A DNA stretch of 64,000 nucleotides from Lethocerus indicus (lineage: Eukaryota > Arthropoda > Insecta > Hemiptera > Belostomatidae): contig JACDQD010000005.1 of NCBI GenBank assembly GCA_019843655.1, positions 8,211,575-8,275,574 on the forward strand, written 5' to 3'. Shown here in pieces: positions 51,301 through 62,624 of this stretch. The translations under genes were made by a program, and so were the position numbers. Under the pieces are notes generated by a model. It ran no database searches, was not told the DNA's origin, and saw nothing but the letters and a program-made list of their open reading frames with translations. How positions within the stretch are numbered: position 1 is the first letter of the stretch; each line of letters starts with the position of its first letter.

Positions 51301-54300
51301 GTAGAGAGATTGCAACGCATCAGTGAAGACATCCAGAAGGAATTGGATATGAGGATGGAAAAGTTAAAGGTATGAATATGCTAACAGTTTGCATCTATAT
51401 AAATCAAAGAATTAAATTACAAGATATTTCATGCAATCAAATTTATTACTAAATCTCATTAATAGTATAAGACACAATTTGATTATCAGACTCAATATAA
51501 GCTCAGCCTGTACCAAAGAAAACCAATTATTGGTCATGAATAATATCTTCTATAAATCCTTCATTGGTGATATTCTGATGTGTACTTATAAATCTTTTTC
51601 AGGCCAATGAAGAGGAAATAATCAAAACTTATAAGCAGAGAGTTGAAACGCTACAAGAGGAAAGAGTTGCTGATCTGAAACAGTTGGGGGAATTTCACAG
51701 ACTGGCTCTAGAACAGGCTACCAACTTGACTGTTTATTATCCTCACACAAAGTCAGTAATATTTTCTATTTTCTTCTGTCATTTTTCAATACAGTAAGGT
51801 TAACATTTTTCTACATGTAGAGAAATGTGAAAGATTGTCGATCTGAAGCGGTTTAAATTAATAAATAACTTCTCTTTCTATATTTAATTCAGATCTGGAG
51901 TGAGATTACCGCTTAGGATGCCTGAGAAACCATCTGACCCGGAGGAGCTGACCGAGAGGGAAAAGTCACTATTAGAGAAAGAAAGACAACTTCAAGGTAC
52001 AACAAAAATTAACTTTTGATACAGACAGAATGCATATTATTCCCAGTTTTCTCTATGTCTATTTTTTCTATTATATTATATGCATTTCTCTTCCATTCAG
52101 GAACAGGAATTATTATTTAATTCAGTCACTAACTATTAGTCCTTTAAAACAGCGAATATACCTTTTAATGATTTGAGTGGGACTTCTGAAATTGAATCTG
52201 AAAGTACACTGCCTTTATCAATATGTTCTTCAATACACTGTCTTATTCACATAAAAATGTTTCTACACTTTAAACTGTAGGTATCTTGATCTAACCAAGG
52301 TCAGACAGTTGATCATGCTGACTGCCCTTGAGTGTAGTTTTTGAATCATCTGAATTACAAAAACTATAAATTCATATTATACATAATTTAAATTGATTAT
52401 GTATACATATGAAGCAATACATGCTGGGGGCTTGGTATCCAACTAACTGAAACTAATTGTTTATTTCCTGCACTTGTATTTTGTAAAACAGTGAAAGAGG
52501 CAGAACTGATCTCCCAGAAAGAAGAATTCGATGATGAGAGGGAAAGGGCGAGAGCGAAGAGAGAAGAGAAAGAGCGAGAATTGAAAAGGGCACTGGCCGA
52601 AGCCAAATTCAAAGAAGAATTGAACAACACTGAACTGCAACATGAAAAAAAACATTTGGAAATGCTGAAGAAAGAAGTTGAGGTTAGTTCTTTTTAATGA
52701 AAATTAATATTTGAATTATAACTGAACTGATTCAACTAATAATGTAGAATTGGGCTTATTCCAATGCTCAGGATTATATTAAATTCAGTCTCCTTGTTAT
52801 TTAGAGATTGAAAGAAGAAGCTGTGAAGGAACAAGCACAACTGACAATGGAAAAATTGTCATTGGCAACGGAAAAGGCGAAACTTGAAACTGCTTTCAAA
52901 CTTCAACACTCCGTAGGAACTAACCAGAGTGTCTCCAATTTTGATATTTTGCAGGTAAATTTATTTAGTACTAGTTAACTGTATACATATTATCTGCATT
53001 TTTTTAGAAGGTTCAGTTACAACCAAAAATTTATCTCATTAAACAATCTGCCGGCACTGGAACAATAAAAAGAGTACAGTATTATTTCCTTGTCCACAAG
53101 AATCGTCATTAAAGGGAGAGGTATTTATTGTAGGTGTTTGTGATTCATAAGTATGTGTTTTATAGTTTAACATACCTGTTTTGTGATCTGCGAGGGGTTA
53201 GAATACCGTAGATTTGTTGTTTCCGTCTCCACTCGCTGGTTTGGTCTTTTGCTAGACCATTTTCGGCTGCTCACAATCTTCAGTAGCGGTGTTAGTCACT
53301 GTTGGCACTTCGGATGTTTTTTTGGGCATCCTCACTGCACTGTCACTGTATCACTTGTACCTCTGACAACATCCAAAGTGCCAAACTGACTATCACCGCT
53401 ACTGAAGACGGCGAGCAGCGAAAACTGGTCTAGCGAAAGACCGAACCGGCGAGAGGAGAAGAAACACATGAAATCTACTGTATTCCAACCCCTCGCAGGC
53501 CACAAAACAGGTGGTTAAAATTTACTGTAGGTGCTAAGGGAGGTTATCGGGTGTATTCGATATATCGATATATACGGGTGAATCGATGTCGTCAACCAGC
53601 GTCAGCCATCTTTGTTTTCACATCGTGTACCTTTATTAAGGCGTCCGACGGGTTGTGCTTTTCATTTTGGCCAAATCAGGCGGGTTATTTTTGTTTTCAC
53701 GTCGGGTACCTTTATTAAGGCGTCCGACTTATATATAATTCTTTTCGTGTCATAATTACTTTCTTTCCCTTTACTAAAAAAAAAATAACCCGTCGGACGC
53801 CTTAATAAAAGTAGGCGATGTGAAAACAAAGATGGCTGCGCGATGTGAAAACAAAGATGGCTGACCAAGTTGACGACATCGATTCACCCGTATATATCGA
53901 TATATCGAATACACCTGTAACCTCAGTGATGTATAATGTAAGTAATTGAATATTTTCGTATATTTTTGGTCTTTTAGGTAAAAGATCCAAAACTTGGAAT
54001 TAAGAATCATCTAAAGAAGTCTTATAAAACATTTTATGAGGTTCACATTTTCAGGAATCTCATCCATTGAATTTTTAGCCAAGAGACAGATTCGCCCGCG
54101 GTATTTTTTACTCTCCTTGTTGATTTTTCAAGTGATTTCGTCGAAATAAAATCCGGCTGCGACATTCGTTTGACCGAAAATGTATTTCTTTTTCTACAAT
54201 TTTCGATCAATTCATAGTAATGTTCAGGATTGTATTTGTAATTTGCTTTTTTTATTTTCATCTCTATCAAACCAAAATCACGGTCATTCGGCAGAAAGGA

Positions 54301-57300
54301 ATGACCCGATACCAAACATTTGTGGTCTATCGTTTGAATATTATTATTCGATGACTGGGCAATTTTCAGCCAAATAATAATAATATAATTCCTTTAAATT
54401 GTTGACTTGGACCACTTTCATAATAAACATTAAATGAATTCCGTATAACGTTGTAATTACAACTACAACTTTTGCTAAAAGAAAAAGCAAAAGATCAAAC
54501 CAGCGAGAGGAGACAGGAACATCACGAACCTACAGGACAACTACTATCTAAAAGTTCATTTTTGACGATATCGTAAAAATTACATTGAATAAATTCAGTT
54601 TAAAATCATTTCGTGTGAAATAAGTGATAAATTCATTTTTTTTAATTTTGACTTAGACCACTTTCATAATTATGGGCACAATTGTTCGACAAGCGTTTTG
54701 AGGAATCGCAAATGGCTCAGTGGCTTTTCCCCTCTTTTGGTCTTTTCTAGTTTATACAAAAGGTACGAATTGACCAGAGAAATTTCCGTCCCCCCCCCAA
54801 AAAGCTAACGCCACCATTTAAGCGATTTTCGCAGAAAACAATAGGTTGATGCATACCGGTATCGGTGCGGCTCGAGTTAATGCTATTCAAATTCTGGTAT
54901 TGCAGGGCAGGGCCGAAGTGGAAGCGGCTCTGGCGTCGGCTCGGGAGGCTCAGGAAGCGGCGCTGACCGAGAAGAGGAACACTGAGCAGACGAGGCGGGA
55001 AATTGAGGCCATTACCTGGCAACAGCAGGCCAAAGATCAGCAGCTCGACAACAGGGAGAAACACATACTCGACATGCTCCAAGTAGGCCCGATCGTGTCT
55101 AAAAATAAAGCCGGGAAGCTTAATTTAAATTTGCCATCCGTTCAAATTAGGTGGCGACATCGATTCATCCGATAACCCCCGTGGCCCCTGCAGTAAATTT
55201 TAACCGAAACGGGTATAGGAGCAGCCTAAACCGGTCTAGCAAAAGACTGAAACACACGAAATCTACGGTGTTTTATAGTTGATACAAAAATGGAGGCGTT
55301 TCCCCCCCTAATCGTTGGACATCATGTACGGTAATTTGGACGGATTTTAACCCTTTGCACTCGAGGCCTTTTTCGTCCAAAAGTATAAGTTTTATACCCA
55401 AAAGTAGAATTTTATAAGATGTATTTTGGTCTTGAGGAGTTCTTCGAAGAGCGCTGAGATCTATTCTCGAGTCTACCGCGTCATCGAGCTCTCCCACGAT
55501 GGTCCTGCAAAACACGAATATATATCAGAGTGTGCGACAAATGTGATAATAAAAATTATTACAATCAGAACGACGTATCGGATTGAAAGGAGGAAAATAA
55601 TGTCTTTTGGATGTAAGAGACGACACCCACATTGATATTCTAAACTAGCTCGTTCACGGCTTGGAGCCATTGCCTTTTGACTATATCAGGAGTCGACTAA
55701 GGAGGAAAATTTACCCTTATCCCCTTATAAAGATCCCCTTATAGAAATAAAACGCCTGAATCTGAGGCGTCCCACATGTCATTGTATTAGGTGTACCAAA
55801 AGTAATCAAAAATTTTGATAAGATGTATTTTGGTCTTGAGGAGTTCTTCAAGAGAGAAGGGAATTGAAAATTTCCCGGAAAAGTGGCAGAGTTGCTGATA
55901 ATATTGGTGAATATATAGTAGATTAATAATTAAAGTTTCTTTTTTAGCAAAATAAAATGAATTCCAAAGTCAAAATGTTGATTACTTTTGGGTACCCCTA
56001 ATATAAAATGAGCGAAGGTTTACAATCCAAAAAATGGAAATTTCAAAAACCGATCAATCGATTTCTGATTGAAAGCTTGAAAATCGTAGACACTCTAAGG
56101 AGAAAACTGTATACGTGAAATGCTATTTATTTGTTTCAAGGAAGCTGAGAACAAGAGGTTGGAAGGATTGAGGCATTTGGAAGATGCAAAGAAACTGAGA
56201 AACGAAGTGGCGGATAAAGAAGAGGAAATAAAGAAACTTCAATTGCAAGTTGAATCTAAAGAAAGGGAAATAATTAAAGTAAGTGAGAATCGTTTTACAT
56301 ATATTGTAAACATGCCTACAAAACTCCATAGTTATAGTAATATTTTCTATGTGTTTCCAGCATGTTTAATTGTACATTGGTAGGTATTTTGTGTTAGTAC
56401 CTACTTATTTTCAATACCTAATTTTTGCATTTTACCTGAGTACAACTGGAACAAATATTAAGAAGAATATTTAAGTACAACTTTAAGAAAATAAATTAGA
56501 CCCAGAGTATAAATTTTGAATAGTTATTAGTGAATTGTTCAAATATTTGTCACTTAAATTGATAGAAGTTCACTTGCGTTGAAGTATTTCACTAATAGAG
56601 ACAAATTAATGTAGGCGATTTTATTGTGCGATGTTTCAAAAATATTTTCATTACTTGAATAAATTTTATTGTACCATTTCTTCTGAACACTGTCTATGGC
56701 AGTTTCAAACCTGTTCCCCCCCCCGTGTTTATATTTTTTATATTATCTTATTTTTATTACAGGAAAGAATGGAACTGGCGAAAGAGAAAATGGAGCTGGA
56801 CAAGAGGAGGGCCCAACTTGAACTTATGCTGCCGGAACTTACACCTGCTGAATCTCTGATGATCAACCCACCGAGGGCAAGTTACAAATTTTGTAACGAT
56901 TACAAAATAATAATTTATTACATTTTCTCTAATTTTAACTTCAATTCAAAATGAAGTCATAATGGGTTACAATAGCGTACAAATTGCAACATTTAAATAG
57001 AAACAAAAAATTAAGTTTTAATTTTGACAGCCTGAATTATACTCATTAGGTTTTCAAAATGATCATTTAACACCTGTTTGGTCTTAATATACAGCCTGTT
57101 TAGTAATAGATTGGTTTTGGATTTCCTACCCTTGCCAGTAGTAATAAAATGAGTTATTTAAGCATTTTGGCTCCATCAGTTGAATTTGTGTATCTTATAA
57201 TTTTTTTTTTAATTTATACACAATCTTTAATTATAGCTTTGGTCTGAATAAATACTCCTTTTAAGAATTAAGTATTTTGTAAAAGTATTATGTCGTACGT

Positions 57301-57752
57301 TAAAATTATATAACAGGAAGATACTATAAAACGAGCAAACAATAATTAATAATGTGTTCTATATTGATACAGAAAAATTAGCAAAGAAAATGAATCAAGA
57401 TTATTAGGCTCATAAAATTAATTCAACTAATTTGAATGTTGTTCCATTTTAATTCAATCAAAACTAATGATGATTTTTATAAATCAGGAGGAACAATGTG
57501 AGTTTAACAATAGAAGTTCAGAACAATATGTATGAATAATATCCAAGCAAATTTAAAAGCGTTTTTGTAGCTTTCTCACTCTTCATTTGTTGAAACCGTG
57601 TTTTACAATTGCCCGCAGCAAGATGTGTAGAATTATAATCAGTGAATAATTTCTGTTTGCAGAATTATATTGACCCTAAGGTGCTGATAATGAAACTGAA
57701 AGCTGAAAAGGAATTGGATTCATATTATTTACCTCAACGTGGTGCAAGATAA
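45314..57752 (+). CDS. FBF1: Fas-binding factor 1 homologue, transition-fibre coiled-coil protein
   Basis: Distal-appendage/transition-fibre protein at the base of the cilium. Exons: 45314-45421, 45505-45591, 45901-45958, 46038-46140, 46664-46899, 47538-47828, 48193-48367, 48775-48851, 48975-49088, 49704-49796, 50061-50188, 50753-50911, 51010-51116, 51273-51369, 51603-51751, 51893-51996, 52492-52682, 52805-52954, 54906-55082, 56141-56278, 56763-56876, 57663-57752. Phases join to 981 aa (human 1133). N-terminal half is disordered with short motifs: FDAPEDQEK, GDFSWSDEDAFM, GDWLGLKD (about 159-165, present in vertebrate FBF1), NILDELFG, DDIDWLLG, LPEWLGG. From about 450 it is coiled coil. IETIEAAHKLQLSSLEKSHE aligns with the vertebrate IESAHRSRIKVLETS segment. 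Introns 12 and 21 need GC donors. The acceptor before exon 6 has a poor pyrimidine tract. Confidence 0.88.
47865..48037. mobile_element. short foldback element copy with 12-bp target repeat
   Basis: 173 bp flanked by TAAAATAAAACA at 47853-47864 and 48038-48049, in FBF1 intron 6. Left arm TCGTGTGTTTCTGTCTCCTC; right arm GAGACAGAAACACACGAAAT; inner AGAAGCCGAAACCGGTCTAG; right end GACCGCGAAACAGGTATTCT. The internal part is largely deleted. Confidence 0.85.
48625..48678. mobile_element. foldback element fragment in FBF1 intron 7
   Basis: CGATCTCCTGTCTCCACTCG, then CCGGTTTGGTCTTCATCTTC and AGTATACC. The part between the two arm blocks is deleted. Confidence 0.45.
53172..53512. mobile_element. foldback element, longest copy, both ends present
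   Basis: About 340 bp in FBF1 intron 18, from ACCTGTTTTGTGATCTGCGA to CCTCGCAGGCCACAAAACAG. Arms: CGCTGGTTTGGTCTTTTGCT, AGACCATTTTCGGCTGCTCA / CTACTGAAGACGGCGAGCAG, CTAGCGAAAGACCGAACCGG. The inner arms (GTTGGCACTTCGGATGTTTT / ACATCCAAAGTGCC) are also complementary. This copy best shows the whole symmetric structure. Confidence 0.85.
53538..53925. mobile_element. palindromic MITE-like element in FBF1 intron 18
   Basis: Arms of about 60 bp: left AGGTTATCGGGTGTATTCGA, TATATCGATATATACGGGTG, AATCGATGTCGTCAAC; the right (53868-53925) is its reverse complement, ending GTAACCTC. Inside lie further inverted blocks (GTACCTTTATTAAGGCGTCC against GGACGCCTTAATAAAAGTAG) and a repeated CATCTTTGTTTTCACATCG in both orientations. 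No open frame resembles a transposase. A relic (GCGACATCGATTCATCCGAT) lies at about 55145-55170. Confidence 0.8.
54478..54537. mobile_element. foldback element right-arm fragment
   Basis: AAGCAAAAGATCAAACCAGC, then GAGAGGAGACAGGAACATCA and CGAACCTACA, matching the right arm of the 23.4 and 37.2 kb copies. Confidence 0.6.
55208..55272. mobile_element. foldback element right-arm fragment
   Basis: GCAGCCTAAACCGGTCTAGC, then AAAAGACTGAAACACACGAA and ATCTACGGTGTT; a deletion removes the middle of the arm. Confidence 0.55.
55787..56001 (+). mobile_element. mariner-like MITE in FBF1 intron 19
   Basis: 215 bp between TA dinucleotides. The ends TTAGGTGTACCAAAAGTAAT and ATTACTTTTGGGTACCCCTA plus A are inverted. 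This end resembles irritans-type mariner termini (TTAGG...AAAAGTAAT). The internal sequence (GGTCTTGAGGAGTTCTTCAA, AAGTGGCAGAG) is non-coding. A partial copy lies upstream at about 55378-55450. Confidence 0.75.
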
Positions 57753-58094
57753 ATATTTATAAAAAATAAATATTTTTTTATTTATTATAAATATTTATAA
57801 TGTTAATAAATATTTAAAAAATGTACATTCATATTTTAATAGTTATTTTTTCAAATAAAATGTAAAATTATCGCGTTTATACTTTTCTACTTTTATAATG
57901 AATAATAAAATGTTGTTTAATTAAAATATTTTTGTTATCTCTGCATTTCTCCTTTAGACTTAGTTCCTATCCTATACCAATTAAATTTTACTGTTACAAC
58001 TGTTACAAAAATTCATAGTTTTAATACCTATTTTAAATTTTAAAATTAAATTTTAAATTTATAAATTTTATATTTTAAAAAGTTCCAAGGTTAC

Positions 58095-58520
58095 TGCGGG
58101 CTCTCATGTTCCCCTGATACACAAATTGGTTTTTGATACAGCCAGCGCCATCTAGCGGTGAAGCATCGAACCTCGGTGGCCGAATTTCGATACAGCCCAC
58201 GCCATCTAGCGGTGAAGCGTTGAACCTCGGACGTTGAATTTCGAGGCGCCCGCGCCACCTAGCGGCCGCCGGCGGAACTACTAGCGCAATGTATCAGGAG
58301 CCAGTGGTCGACCTCCTGGGCCTCATGTTCTCCTGATACGAAAATCGGTTTTCGAGACAGCCCACGCCATCTAGCGGTGAAGGGTTGAACCTCGGAAGTT
58401 GAATTTCGATACAGCCCACGCCACCTAGCGGCCGCCGGCCGAACTACTAGCGCAATGTATCAGGACCAAGTCGTCGACCTCCTGTGGCTACATGTTCTCC
58501 TAATACAAAATTTCGTTTTT
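58095..58520 (-). repeat. repeat array with five CTCF-like motifs on the minus strand
   Basis: Minus-strand motifs CCGCTAGATGGCGC or CCGCTAGGTGGCGC lie at about 58145-58158, 58199-58212, 58252-58265, 58363-58376 and 58418-58431. The modules also share GAACCTCGG and TTGAATTTCGA. The array is split by GTATCAGGAG...CTCCTGATAC hairpins (58291-58339) and ends with CATGTTCTCCTAATAC. It carries GGAACTACTAGCGC, the reverse complement of the GCGCTAGTAGTTCC found in every unit of the 29.6 kb array. Confidence 0.8.
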
Positions 58521-59579
58521 TCCCAACGTCGGTAGATTTTAAGAGTATGTCCAATTCGAAAAAACTTGTCCAGAAGTATATTGTGGGCATTTCTCTGTAT
58601 TGATTGGTGGTAATCAAAAATGAAAATAATTAAGAAAAAATAATGGAAGGCCAAATTTTCGTTTCAGCTTTTTCTATTCTTGGATCTAAAGTACTATTTT
58701 ATCTAGCGTTTTTAATTTCACTACTTATATTGTACTACTAAATAATATTTCATGAATAATCAGTATTACAGACATTAGAAATTGTGGATTCTGAAAAGCA
58801 ATATCCACAAATAGAACTTGTTATCGCCCGCCTATAACGGGTAAAAAGTTTGTTCTGAATTTATTGCAATCATATAAGTAGATTCCCAAATTAAATTTAC
58901 ATTTAATTTCATTATTGTAGAGGTGGAGGAAATAAGAAAGAACCATTTGTTGGTAAGAACATTCTGTTTTATTTTGAACTGTCGTTTTGACAATTATTAT
59001 TTGTGCTCAGGGAGAAACAACTTTTTATTATTGTATTACACAATAAATATTTCGGTACAGTATGAATTGTGCATCTTGAAAGTTTTCGAAATTATAATTA
59101 AATCCACAAGTATTTGTTGCTTTGCCTAAATGTCAGTATCTATAATTTCAATATTTAGTCAAGAATATAATTCATTATATGACATTCTGCTTAAGTTGTC
59201 ATGCAACAATGGATAGATTTATTGTTTGGGGAATATTTATTTGAAATAAGATATTTCCAATTTTGTGAATCTTTAATGGAGAGAACATTCTGAACATTGG
59301 AACAAAATTCTGAACTGTATATTTACTGAGTTTTAATAAATACGGCAAAGCCTTCTTAGCAAACGTATCCTAATTTATTGCATTTAATTTTAAAAGGAAG
59401 TGTTCTTGTATACCTAAAAATCTGTTTCATTTGGGAAGTCCACCTGTTATAAAAACAGGTTACGCTCATACAGATTACAAGTTATGTTCATAAGAACATA
59501 ATTCACTAATCGGTAACGCTTACTTGATTTCAAAATAGAATTTTATTTATATATTATGGTATCAGTAATAATGTAGTCG

Positions 59580-60422
59580 CGGGGTCGAATCCACTACTAA
59601 CTAGAGCCGAAGGCTGGAATGAAACCAGGAGCCTACAGTGCCTTAAGTCAGATATAATGATTGTTTGTACACTGCAAGATCATGCATTAGATTAAGCGCA
59701 GATTATATTTTAATTTTATGTAAATATTTAAATTAATTTGGCTTCGAATTATAATTTTCGATGGAATATCCTGGCCGGGTAGCTGCGAATTTAGCGTTTC
59801 AATATTTTAAGATAGGGAAGGATGCAGGGGTTAAAGGAGGTGTATTACAGGAAGCTGTTTGGGTTAACCATTTTGGTCCATATTCCAGATACCACCGATA
59901 TATGTGTACATATATGGAATCGAACATTTGACAAAAAAATTAACCCTCATCCAGGCGTTAAGTGTCTGACAAGTTACGTCGCTTAGGTTCACTGTGATAC
60001 GGAAAGCTGGCCGTGCGAATAACACCCAACACTTTGTGTCCAATCCAGCTTACAGGTGTAGTGAATCATTTTACCAAATTTTTATTAGATCAGGAGATCT
60101 ACCTTTTTTTTCACTTGAGAAAACATTCAACTCGAAGTGGCCAGCCTCCAGTTTCGACAGAGAGCAAAAGCTCAAGAGAGACAGTCTGAAAACTTTCAAA
60201 ACTTCCCAACGCTGTTTCTCGTGTTTCGTTTTCTTATAACAAAATTTTATTTGATCGCCCTTAAAACAATTCACACTTTTACATACAATTCATCCACTCA
60301 CTGAAATTTTAATAATAGTAATGGCGTGTGAGGTAGAAGTTGTTCGGAACGCTTTACATATTGTGTTCACTTGTGTTCATCAGAAATAGACACAACGGCT
60401 ACAGTGGGAGTCATGACTGAAG

Positions 60423-60487
<65 letters not shown>

Positions 60488-61270
60488 CATAAAACTATAA
60501 AAACGAGTTCATATACGAATATTCCGTTCTGCCTTTATACAGAGTTATACTATCAGCTTTTGACCTGAACTTCGTCTTACGTTAGAGTCACTTTTTTCCT
60601 GCTGAGGGGTCACTTAACGCGCTTGCAAACTTTCTCAATTTAAATAGCTACAACAAAATACAGAAAGCATCAGTCACTCAAACGTAAGACAAAGTACAGT
60701 TGTGGATACATGCAATATATATTTTTTTTTCAAATAAATTTTCCTTTACAGATCCTTAAAGAATTAAAATTCAAACATCTTTTTATTTTCCGTCATTATT
60801 TTGTACAATTATACAAACACAGTGGAAGACACGAGTCTTCCAATCCCGACTTCATTGTTAAAACATTTGCATTATCCTAATACAATTATAATACTATATA
60901 ATTATCTTCTAGAGGTGTTTTTTTTTAACTTACCCCTAGCTGACAGTGTTAAACAGTAATGGGTTCAAATAGGGTTTCGGTTTTTATAGCTGATATAGGA
61001 ATAGAAAGTAGTCCCATTTTAAAACTGCAGCAGTCACAATGCAAAAATAAGCTAATTTATAATAAGAACAGTGTCTTTAAATTTAGACCAATGTCGCGAT
61101 GCAGTATCAGACATCCTAGATAAATAATTAATTGTTACACATTAAAAAATTGTATTCCTTCGGTTGAATATTATTCTAAGCGTTCTACCTATATTTTGGT
61201 GGAGAAGATCGGTGAAGCCAAGTGCCGGAATCGAACCAACAAGCTACAATACCAAAGTCACGATTTAATG
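59580..61270. repeat. two tRNA-like (SINE-type) relics
   Basis: About 59595-59665 and 61213-61265 share AGCC, GGAAT.GAACC and a GCCTACA/GCTACA block. On the minus strand the second reads GGTTCGATTCC, a perfect RNA polymerase III B box. There is no acceptor stem, so they are not tRNA genes. Coordinates span both. Confidence 0.35.
60426..60486. repeat. (AT)n microsatellite
   Basis: About 26 AT dinucleotides, then TTTATATATAC. Confidence 0.9.
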
Positions 61271-61604
61271 TAAATAAATTTTCAACGTATGACCAATTAC
61301 TGTTTAACAAAGTCCTGAAAGGGGTATCGTATCTGTTTGAAAAGTAATGATTGCAGACGGTTTTAAAAACTTGTTCCTACAGCGACTACTCAACAATAAT
61401 TAATGCTTACAATAAAAATGTAAATATTCGTAATTGTAGAAAAAAATCTTAAAACAAAAAAAAAGATGCGCCGCAACAACACAGATAATCATTGTTAAGA
61501 ACGAATAAAAAAAATGTGGGCATTCATCATTAATGAATATTGTTAGGATGGTCAAGAAGAGTATCACTTCGTTCTCTATATCAACTTCGATCCATGCCAA
61601 AATT

Positions 61605-61672
61605 GTAATAGAATGCTCTCTACTGATTATGGCGAGAAGCTGAAAAACTGCAGCTTGGCATAAGACTGAACG
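61605..61672. mobile_element. foldback element fragment
   Basis: CTACTGATTATGGCGAGAAG then CTGAAAAACTGCAGCTTGGC and AAGACTGAA, comparable with CTACTGAAGATGGCGAGCAG...AAAGACCAAA of complete copies. Confidence 0.4.
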
Positions 61673-62624
61673 CAACAAACAAATATTTCTCAAAAATCTG
61701 CTATACCTTTAATGATATAGCCCCAAGGATTATTTAAGTATTATACAACAAAATCATTTCATTACTTTTCAAACATTTCTTTTTTTTTCACGATTATAAA
61801 ATAAAAAATTGAAATCAACAACGAATTTCGAAATCTGTTCCTTAAAAAACTCAGTACTGTTCGAAATTCTTCGCTAAAAGCCCTATTCATATTTGAGGAG
61901 TTGTTTCAATTCAATAACTTTTAAAAAAAGAGACAAAAACGAATACATTCATACGCATATACACAGTTTAGCCTTAACGCATATAAACAGAGCCAGTTCG
62001 GTATTAAGGAAAGACATTTTATTATTTTTCATCTGCGGAAATACTTTCAAGCCAACGGAGAATACGACCTTAATAAAGTTTCGTCTACAAATTTTCAGTG
62101 TGCGGACGGGGAGGCTTAGAAAATAACGAATATCACAAAAATCTCTTCGCTTTGCTTTACAAAATTTGTTAAATTTATCAGTCGCGTGTAAAACAAATCA
62201 AAGAATTAATTGTTAATAATTAACATTAATGAAAGGGACGGGGGGAGGACAGAGAGTTTAAAATTTGAAATAATATTAAAACAAATCCGGATGGAGCTGT
62301 CATCATTTCTCAAAAATGTTTTGAAATACCCGATAGAACAGGACAGAGAAAAGGATAAAGGAAGCAGGTTCTTTTTCCAAATTCAGGAAAAAAGTCCTGG
62401 CAAAAATTTAACGTCTACAACAATTAAACTATTATTTTGTTGTTTTCTCCGGCAGATTTCTTTTTTTAAACGTACGAACTACCCCTATAATTTCAATTTT
62501 TACTAACTGCTAGTAGTAGTAATATTCAATTGAGTTAATCCTAAGTTCTACTCCTTTTGATAAGATGTTCCGTTAAGTTATACATGTTTTTTTTTGTTTT
62601 TAAATTTTCAAATCTTATCCGTCT

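Larger units (their letters stand above)
57753..62624. other. convergent spacer, FBF1 to TGS1
   Basis: 4.9 kb without a recognised gene. The left end is the FBF1 3'UTR (AATAAA within 20 bp of the stop). It contains the 58.1-58.5 kb motif array, two tRNA-like repeat relics (59.6 and 61.2 kb), an (AT)n tract and a foldback fragment near 61.6 kb. Open frames at 59994-60239 and 62210-62506 resemble nothing I know. Confidence 0.5.

Noticed and set aside
53535..53930. Transposase gene within the palindromic element
   Set aside because: All frames are short and are mirror translations of the inverted arms; no catalytic motif.
60600..60950. Possible exon or RNA gene in the spacer
   Set aside because: No splice-compatible frame or stable conserved fold was apparent.
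62210..62506. 98-codon frame before TGS1
   Set aside because: No family match; AT-rich, Lys/Phe-rich chance frame in the convergent spacer.
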